NCBI RefSeq assembly: GCF_019400985.1
Contig: NZ_WTFF01000028.1
Coordinates: 1-35,627, forward strand
Source of the DNA: Streptomyces bambusae
Lineage (GTDB): Bacteria; Actinomycetota; Actinomycetes; Streptomycetales; Streptomycetaceae
DNA length: 35,627 bases
Direction of reading: 5' to 3'
Below the pieces are notes generated by a model. The model did no database searches. It was not told the DNA's origin and was given only the letters and a program-made list of their open reading frames with translations. Positions 28,315-33,891 of this stretch are shown piece by piece (the first letter of the stretch is position 1; the number at the start of each line of letters is the position of its first letter). The position numbers and the translations under genes are program-made.

Positions 28315-29858
28315 CCATGGCCGAACGGGTCGCCGAACTCGTCCGCATCCGCCAGGAAGTACAGGGCGGCGCCCCCGCCGCCACCGAGGCGCAGCACGCC
28401 AAGGGCAAGCTGACCGCCCGCGAGCGGATCGCCCTCCTGCTGGACGAGGGATCGTTCCACGAGGTCGAGCAGCTGCGCCGGCACCGGGCCTCCGGATTCG
28501 GCCTGGAGCACAAACGCCCCCACACCGACGGGGTCGTCACCGGCTGGGGCACGGTCGAGGGCCGCACGGTCTTCGTCTACGCGCACGACTTCCGGATCTT
28601 CGGCGGCGCGCTGGGCGAGGCCCACGCCACCAAGATCCACAAGATCATGGACATGGCCATCGCGGCCGGCGCGCCCCTGGTGTCCCTCAACGACGGCGCG
28701 GGCGCCCGTATCCAGGAGGGCGTCAGCGCCCTGGCCGGCTACGGCGGCATCTTCCAGCGCAACACCCTGGCCTCGGGCGTCATCCCGCAGATCTCGGTCA
28801 TGCTCGGCCCCTGCGCGGGCGGCGCGGCGTACAGCCCCGCCCTCACCGACTTCGTCTTCATGGTCCGGGACACCTCGCAGATGTTCATCACCGGCCCGGA
28901 CGTGGTCCGCGCCGTCACCGGCGAGGAGATCACCCAGAACGGCCTCGGCGGCGCCGACGTGCACGCCGGCACCAGCGGCGTCGCGCACTTCGCGTACGAC
29001 GACGAGGAGACCTGCATCGCCGAGGTCCGCTACCTCATCTCGATGCTCCCCTCCAACAACCGCGCCACCCCGCCGGCCGCACCCTGTTCCGACCCCGCGG
29101 ACCGCCGCTGCGAGCGGCTGCTGGACCTGGTGCCGCTCGACGGCAACCGCCCGTACGACATGCGCGAGGTCATCGCCGAGATCGTCGACGACGGCGAGCA
29201 CATGGAGGTCCACGAGCGCTGGGCGACCAGCGTCATCACCACCCTCGCCCGGCTCGGCGGCCGGGTCGTCGGCATCGTTGCCAGCCAGCCGCAGTCCCTG
29301 GCCGGCGTCCTCGACATCCACTCCTCGGAGAAGGCCGCCCGCTTCGTCCAGATGTGCGACGCCTTCTCGATCCCGCTCGTCACCCTGGTCGACGTACCCG
29401 GCTTCCTGCCCGGCGTCGGCCAGGAGCACGGCGGCATCATCCGGCACGGCGCCAAGCTGCTCTACGCCTACTGCAACGCCACCGTCCCCCGCGTCCAGGT
29501 CATCCTGCGCAAGGCCTACGGCGGCGCGTACATCGTCATGGACTCCCGCTCCATCGGCACCGACGTCTCGCTGGCCTGGCCCGCCAACGAGATCGCCGTG
29601 ATGGGCGCCGAGGGCGCCGCGAACGTGGTCTTCCGCCGCCAGATCGCCCAGGCCGACGACCCCGAGGCGGTCCGCCAGCAGCTGGTCAAGGAGTACAAGG
29701 CGGAGCTCATGCACCCCTACTACGCCGCCGAGCGCGGCCTCGTCGACGACGTCATCGACCCCGCCGACACCCGCAGCGCCCTGATCGGCGCCCTGGAGAT
29801 GCTCCGCACCAAGCACGCCGTGACCCCCGCCCGCAAGCACGGCAACCCCCCGATGTGA
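28311..29858 (+). CDS. Acyl-CoA carboxylase carboxyltransferase (beta) subunit
   Basis: Biotin-dependent carboxyltransferase of 515 residues (AccB/PccB family), transferring CO2 from biotin to acetyl- or propionyl-CoA to give malonyl- or methylmalonyl-CoA. Visible: KLTARERIALLLDEGSF, the first-half crotonase-like core (NDGAGARIQEGV, GPCAGGAAYSPALTDF), the second half (VGIVASQPQSLAGVLD, VDVPGFLPGVGQEHGGII, the RKAYGGAYIVMDSRSIGTD stretch) and the C-terminal HPYYAAERGLVDDVIDP. The residue after SPALT in the first half is Asp, the position known to set acetyl versus propionyl preference in actinobacterial enzymes. The epsilon subunit follows 10 bases downstream. The biotinylated alpha subunit is not in the window and must come from elsewhere. 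Confidence 0.95.
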   Translation: MTMAERVAELVRIRQEVQGGAPAATEAQHAKGKLTARERIALLLDEGSFHEVEQLRRHRASGFGLEHKRPHTDGVVTGWGTVEGRTVFVYAHDFRIFGGALGEAHATKIHKIMDMAIAAGAPLVSLNDGAGARIQEGVSALAGYGGIFQRNTLASGVIPQISVMLGPCAGGAAYSPALTDFVFMVRDTSQMFITGPDVVRAVTGEEITQNGLGGADVHAGTSGVAHFAYDDEETCIAEVRYLISMLPSNNRATPPAAPCSDPADRRCERLLDLVPLDGNRPYDMREVIAEIVDDGEHMEVHERWATSVITTLARLGGRVVGIVASQPQSLAGVLDIHSSEKAARFVQMCDAFSIPLVTLVDVPGFLPGVGQEHGGIIRHGAKLLYAYCNATVPRVQVILRKAYGGAYIVMDSRSIGTDVSLAWPANEIAVMGAEGAANVVFRRQIAQADDPEAVRQQLVKEYKAELMHPYYAAERGLVDDVIDPADTRSALIGALEMLRTKHAVTPARKHGNPPM

Positions 29859-29868
29859 GGAGAGACCC

Positions 29869-30123
29869 TTGACCGGCGATGCGTCCACCCCCGTCCTGGA
29901 AGGCCCCCTGGCGCCCACCCTCTTCAAGATCATCAACGGTCGCCCCACCCCCGAGGAACTGGCCGCCGTCGCCGCCCTCGTCGCCGCCCTGACCGCACGC
30001 CAGGAGGCCGGGCACGCCGGATACGCCGGGTGCGGAGGCGGGGACGACGCCGAGGGGCGGTCCGCGCGCTGGCAACGCCCCGAGCTCCTGCCCCCCGCCT
30101 CCTGGCAGGCACCCCGAGCCTGA
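29869..30123 (+). CDS. Acyl-CoA carboxylase epsilon subunit
   Basis: Small protein of 84 residues with a TTG start preceded by GAGGAGAG. The pattern is typical of the actinobacteria-specific epsilon subunit that tightens the alpha-beta complex: an N-terminal FKIINGRPTPEELAAVAALVAAL followed by a Gly/polar linker and a C-terminal W(x)RPELLPPASWQAPRA. It lies directly behind the carboxyltransferase gene. The stop TGA (30121-30123) supplies the first base of an 8-bp tandem repeat, so slippage there would leave the protein intact. Confidence 0.88.
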   Translation: MTGDASTPVLEGPLAPTLFKIINGRPTPEELAAVAALVAALTARQEAGHAGYAGCGGGDDAEGRSARWQRPELLPPASWQAPRA

Positions 30124-30202
30124 ACAGCCGAACAGCCGAACAGCCGAACAGCCGAACAGCCGAACAGCCGAACAGCCGAACAGCCGAACAGCCGAGCAGC
30201 CG
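30123..30202. repeat. 8-bp tandem repeat (AACAGCCG), nine perfect copies
   Basis: AACAGCCG is repeated nine times without error (30123-30194), followed by one variant copy AGCAGCCG. It starts at the stop codon of the epsilon subunit and ends 163 bases before the AfsR-like start. The unit is not a multiple of three and the array is outside genes, so copy-number change would alter spacing, not a protein. It resembles no CRISPR or insertion-sequence end. Confidence 0.95.
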
Positions 30203-30255
30203 GCTCCCGTGCTCCCGTGTTCCCGTGCTCCGGAGCCGGGCGGAACGGTCCGTCC

Positions 30256-30271
30256 TGGCAGCTTGCTGCCG
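30256..30271 (+). promoter_or_regulatory. Shared palindromic element, copy 4 (AfsR-like regulator)
   Basis: TGGCAGCTTGCTGCCG, 94 bases upstream of the GTG start and 53 bases after the tandem repeat. It matches the lasso-promoter copy at 14 of 16 positions. Both are also preceded by CGGTCC and CCGTC a short way upstream. Confidence 0.45.
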
Positions 30272-30365
30272 ACCGCGTTGCCCGCCCGCCCGGCGGCCTT
30301 GTAACCCAGAGGAAAGCGGCGTATCGGTCGTTCGGGTACGGCTGCGGCCGAGTGAGGAGGCAGCC

Positions 30366-33362
30366 GTGCTTCAGCTGGTGTTCCGGATCCTGGGGCCCCT
30401 GGACATCAGTGCGGAGGGACGCCCCGTCGTCCTCCAGGGCGCCCGGCAGCGGACCATCATGTCGATGCTGCTGCTCAACCCCGGCCGGGTGGTCTCCGTC
30501 GACACCCTCGCCGACGCGGTCTGGCACGGCAACCCGCCCGCCACCGCCCGCAACCAGATCGCCATCTGCGTCTCGGCGCTGCGCAAGATCCTCAAGACGG
30601 CCGTCGGCCTCGACGACGTCCTCGTCACCAGCCACCCCGGCTACCTGCTCCACGCCGGCGAGCACCGCATCGACGCCGTCGAGTTCGAGGAGCGGGCCGC
30701 CGAGGGCCGCGAGGCCGCCCGCGGCGGCCGGACCGACGAGGCCCTCGCCGCCTTCGAGGACGCCCTCGCCATGTGGCGGGGCCCGGCCCTGGCCGGCGTC
30801 ACCGCCGAACGCGTCGAGGCGGAGGCGGCCCGCTTGACCGAACTGCGACTGGACGTGTACGAGCAGCTGACCGCGCTGCGCCTGGAGCAGGGCAAGCACC
30901 GCGAACTGATCGGCGAGCTCACCGGCTTCGTCCGCGAGCACCCGCTGCGCGAGGCCGCCCTCGGCCAGCTGATGCTCGCCCAGTACCGCTCCGGGCGGCG
31001 CGCCGAGGCCCTGGAGGCCTACCGGATCGGGCAGCGGCTGCTCGCCGAGGAGCTCGGCATCGACCCCGGGCCCGCCCTCCAGGAGCTGCACGAGGACATC
31101 CTCGCCGACTCGCCCAGGCTGACCGCGGCCCCGGGCGCCGAGAACACCGTCCCCGCCGTCGCCGCGGCCGCCGTACCCGCCCACCTGCCGCCCGCCCCGG
31201 CCTCCTTCACCGGCCGAGCCGCCGAACTCGCCGCCCTGGACCGGCTGCTGGAGCAGCAGGGCGGCGCCTCCCTGCCCGTCGGCTCCATCGTCGGCACCGG
31301 CGGCGTCGGCAAGACCGCCCTGGCCGTCCACTGGTCCCACCAGGTCGCGACCCGCTTCCCCGACGGACAGCTCTTCGCCGACCTGCGCGGCTATGACGAG
31401 GAGGAGGCCCCGCGCCGCCCCTCCGCCGTGCTGGACCGCTTCCTGCGCGCCCTCGGGGTGCCCGGCCCGCAGATCCCGGCCGACCAGCACGAACGCACCG
31501 CCCTGTTCCGCAGTGTGCTCGACGGCCGCCGGGTCCTCATCGTCCTGGACAACGCCCGCTCCTTCCAGCAGATCCGCCCCCTGCTGCCCGGCACCTCCGG
31601 CTGCTGCGTCCTGGTCACCAGCCGCGACAGCATGGGCGGGGCCCTGGCCGGCGACTACGCCTACGTACCCCTGCACCTGGCCTCGCTCGGCCAGGACGAA
31701 TCCATCGCGCTGCTCTCCCGGGTGGCCGGCGACGACCGGTTCGCCGCCGACCCGGTGGCGGCGGCCCGGCTGAGCGAACTGTGCGACCGGCTGCCCCTGG
31801 CCCTGCGCATCGCCGCCGCCCGGCTCGCCGCGAAACCCCACTGGACGGTCCGTACCCTGGTCTCCCGCCTGGAGGACCAGCGCCGCCGGCTGGACGAGCT
31901 CAGCCCCGACGCCCGCGGCGTCCGCGCGGGCCTGCGCCTGAGCTACCGCGACCTGCCGGCGGAGACGGCCCGGATGTTCCGTCTCCTCGGCTCCCTCAAC
32001 GTCCCCGAGTTCTCGGCCTGGGCCGGCGCCGCCCTCCTCGACATCGACCCCGTCGACGCCGAGGACCTCATCGAGCACCTGGTCGACGCCCAGCTGCTGG
32101 AACCCCTCAGCGCCAGCAGCGGCCACGTCCGCTACCGCTTCCAGGACCTGCTGCGGCTCTTCGCCCGCGAGTGCGCCGTGGCCGAGGACGGCGAGGACGA
32201 ACTGCGGGCCGCCGTCCGCCGGGCCTGCGGGGTGTGGCTCGGCCTGGCGAAGGCGGCGCACCGCCGGGTCTACGGCGGCGACTACACGGTCGTACCCGGC
32301 ACGGCCCCGGTCCGGGACCTGCCGGACCACCTGGCCTCCGATCTGATGGAGGACCCGATGGAGTGGTTCGAGACGGAGCGGATGGCGATCACCGCACTGG
32401 TCCAGCAGGCCGCCCGCGACGACGAGTCCGGCTACGCCTGGGACCTGGCGATGACCAGCGTGACGCTCTTCCAGAACCGCAACTACCTGGAGGACTGGCG
32501 CGAGTGCGCCGAGGCGGCGCTCGGCGCCGCCCGCCGCAGCGGCGACCGGCTGGGCGAGGCGGCCATGCAGCAGTCCCTGGGCACCCTGGAGATCGTCCAG
32601 TGGGAGTACGACAGCGCCTACGAGCGCCTGGGCCTGGCCCTCCACCTGTTCGAGGAGCTGGGCCAGGCCCAGGGGCGGGCCCTGGTCCTGCGCAATCTCG
32701 CGCTGTGCGAACGCCACCGGGGCGACCTGGACCGGGCGGTGGAGCGGGGCCGGCACTCCCTGGAGATCTTCCGGGAGGTCGGCGACCACTACGCGGAGGC
32801 CCATGTACTGGGCCTGCTGGCGCAGATGGAACTCGAACGGGGGGACGCCCAGGCGTCCTTGATGCTCTCCTCGGAGGCGGTGGCCCGCAGCCGGGGGCTG
32901 GGCACGGTACGGGGCGAGGCGCAGAGCACGGTGAGGCTGGCGGAGGCGCTGACGGCCCGCGGCGAGGGGGCCCGCGCGGAGGAGGCCTGCCGGCGGGCGC
33001 TGGAACTCGTCCTGGCCAGCGGCGACCTGCGGGGCGAGGCGCACGTGCTGCGCGCTCTGGGGGAGTCCTTGTGGTGCCAGGACCGGCTCGAAGAGGCCGA
33101 ATCGACCCTGCGCAGCGCGATGAGGACGGCCGGGGAGATACCGGACGCGTTCCTGAAGGCGCGTGCGTCGGGGGCCCTGGGCTGCGTACAGATCCTGCGT
33201 ACGGACCGGGCGGGCGCCGGCCTGAGTTTCCGGGCGGCGGCCGAACTGTTCACCGAGGTCGGTGCGCAGGTGTGGCGGGAGCGGATGGAGCAGCTCCTGG
33301 TGGTGCTCGCGGAAGGCGAACCGGTCGGCTCGCGGGAGCTGTTCGAACTCGTACAGTCCTGA
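30366..33362 (+). CDS. AfsR-like SARP-NB-ARC-TPR transcriptional regulator
   Basis: Regulator of 998 residues, nearly the length of S. coelicolor AfsR. Order: a winged-helix DNA-binding domain (FRILGPLDI...ARQRTIMSMLLLNPG, residues 5-100), a bacterial transcriptional activation domain ending in AEELGIDPGPALQELHEDIL (about 105-250), a linker, an NB-ARC ATPase with P-loop GTGGVGKTAL (about residue 310), RVLIVLDNA and LPLALRIAAARL, and a C-terminal TPR region (about 680-990). The GTG at 30366 follows GAGGAGG by six bases; the frame is open further upstream only because the 8-bp repeat has no stops. It probably activates nearby biosynthetic genes on binding a nucleotide or partner. It is convergent with the DDPWT-repeat gene, 12 bases apart. 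Confidence 0.93.
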   Translation: MLQLVFRILGPLDISAEGRPVVLQGARQRTIMSMLLLNPGRVVSVDTLADAVWHGNPPATARNQIAICVSALRKILKTAVGLDDVLVTSHPGYLLHAGEHRIDAVEFEERAAEGREAARGGRTDEALAAFEDALAMWRGPALAGVTAERVEAEAARLTELRLDVYEQLTALRLEQGKHRELIGELTGFVREHPLREAALGQLMLAQYRSGRRAEALEAYRIGQRLLAEELGIDPGPALQELHEDILADSPRLTAAPGAENTVPAVAAAAVPAHLPPAPASFTGRAAELAALDRLLEQQGGASLPVGSIVGTGGVGKTALAVHWSHQVATRFPDGQLFADLRGYDEEEAPRRPSAVLDRFLRALGVPGPQIPADQHERTALFRSVLDGRRVLIVLDNARSFQQIRPLLPGTSGCCVLVTSRDSMGGALAGDYAYVPLHLASLGQDESIALLSRVAGDDRFAADPVAAARLSELCDRLPLALRIAAARLAAKPHWTVRTLVSRLEDQRRRLDELSPDARGVRAGLRLSYRDLPAETARMFRLLGSLNVPEFSAWAGAALLDIDPVDAEDLIEHLVDAQLLEPLSASSGHVRYRFQDLLRLFARECAVAEDGEDELRAAVRRACGVWLGLAKAAHRRVYGGDYTVVPGTAPVRDLPDHLASDLMEDPMEWFETERMAITALVQQAARDDESGYAWDLAMTSVTLFQNRNYLEDWRECAEAALGAARRSGDRLGEAAMQQSLGTLEIVQWEYDSAYERLGLALHLFEELGQAQGRALVLRNLALCERHRGDLDRAVERGRHSLEIFREVGDHYAEAHVLGLLAQMELERGDAQASLMLSSEAVARSRGLGTVRGEAQSTVRLAEALTARGEGARAEEACRRALELVLASGDLRGEAHVLRALGESLWCQDRLEEAESTLRSAMRTAGEIPDAFLKARASGALGCVQILRTDRAGAGLSFRAAAELFTEVGAQVWRERMEQLLVVLAEGEPVGSRELFELVQS

Positions 33363-33374
33363 CCTCGTCCCCGG

Positions 33375-33692
33375 TCACGTCCACGGGTCGTCCTTGGCGA
33401 CACGGACCGGGGCGGAGGTCCACGGGTCGTCGGTGTCCGCACCGGCCGGGGCGGCGGTCCACGGGTCGTCTGTGTCCGCACCCGCTGGGGCGGCGGTCCA
33501 CGGGTCGTCCACGGTCGCCACGGCGCGCACCGAGGTCCACGGGTCGTCGCCCGCGGTGGCGGCGGTGAAGCCGGCCGCACCGAGCGCGGCGACGAGGACG
33601 GCGGTCGTGGCGGCGACCCTCCCGAGCGGGGCCACGACGGCGGTGGCGGCGGTGCGGCGGGCGGAGCGGGTGAGGCGGTCGATGCGGTTCAC
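33375..33692 (-). CDS. Small exported DDPWT-repeat protein
   Basis: Protein of 105 residues with a GTG start at 33692, AAGGAG six bases upstream; a further in-frame ATG at 33734 is less well placed. The N-terminus is a signal peptide: basic residues (RIDRLTRSARR), a hydrophobic stretch (VAATTAVLVAALGAAGF) and a cleavage-like TAATA-G. The whole predicted mature part is repeats: DDPWT at residues 49, 62, 75, 88 and 101, exactly 13 apart. The two central units are identical (DDPWTAAPAGADT) and the last ends at the C-terminus. No family is recognised. It lies between two BTAD regulators, convergent with the AfsR-like gene and divergent from the second SARP gene. AfsS, the small repeat protein beside AfsR in S. 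coelicolor, is a loose parallel, but it lies downstream on the same strand and no sequence match is claimed. Confidence 0.75.
   Translation of the reverse strand: MNRIDRLTRSARRTAATAVVAPLGRVAATTAVLVAALGAAGFTAATAGDDPWTSVRAVATVDDPWTAAPAGADTDDPWTAAPAGADTDDPWTSAPVRVAKDDPWT
33378..33548 (-). repeat. 39-bp tandem repeat encoding DDPWT units
   Basis: Four full units and a terminal partial unit of 39 bases each, starting GACGACCCGTGGAC on the minus strand. The core is nearly invariant in DNA and the spacers vary. The two central units differ only at a few third positions, suggesting fairly recent duplication. Confidence 0.9.
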
Positions 33693-33754
33693 GTCGGTCT
33701 CCTTCGGGTCGGTCTCGGCGGTGCCCTTCGGCATGTCCACCACGCTAGGGAGAC

Positions 33755-33783
33755 GCCGTTTTTCCGCGCTTTCAAAGCGCTTT
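33755..33783 (+). promoter_or_regulatory. SARP-type heptamer direct repeats
   Basis: Heptamers GCCGTTT (33755-33761), GCGCTTT (33766-33772) and GCGCTTT (33777-33783) are separated by four bases each, so they repeat every 11 bp. This is the spacing known for binding sites of SARP regulators. The last two also form a 15-bp palindrome (GCGCTTTCAAAGCGC). The site lies between the divergent DDPWT-repeat and SARP genes, so either SARP encoded here could bind it. Confidence 0.5.
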
Positions 33784-33891
33784 CGCTCCGCCGAAATCGA
33801 TCCGAGAGCGATGAAAAACCGCAGGTCAATAGCCTTTTCGCAAGACAGGCCCGGACACGTTCCGGGCCCTTGCGACCAGGCGGAGGCGACC

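Noticed and set aside
30123..30202. Tandem repeat as CRISPR array
   Set aside because: Units are 8 bp, directly abutting, with no spacers and no cas genes.
30030..30365. Upstream extension of the AfsR-like gene through the 8-bp repeat
   Set aside because: The repeat lacks stops in this frame by composition; the GTG at 30366 with GAGGAGG directly precedes the DNA-binding domain.
33693..33734. Earlier ATG for the DDPWT-repeat protein
   Set aside because: AAGGAG sits six bases before the GTG at 33692, and the signal peptide begins there.
33766..33780. GCGCTTTCAAAGCGC palindrome as a terminator
   Set aside because: It lies between divergent genes in a promoter region, so an operator role is more likely; listed with the heptamer repeats.
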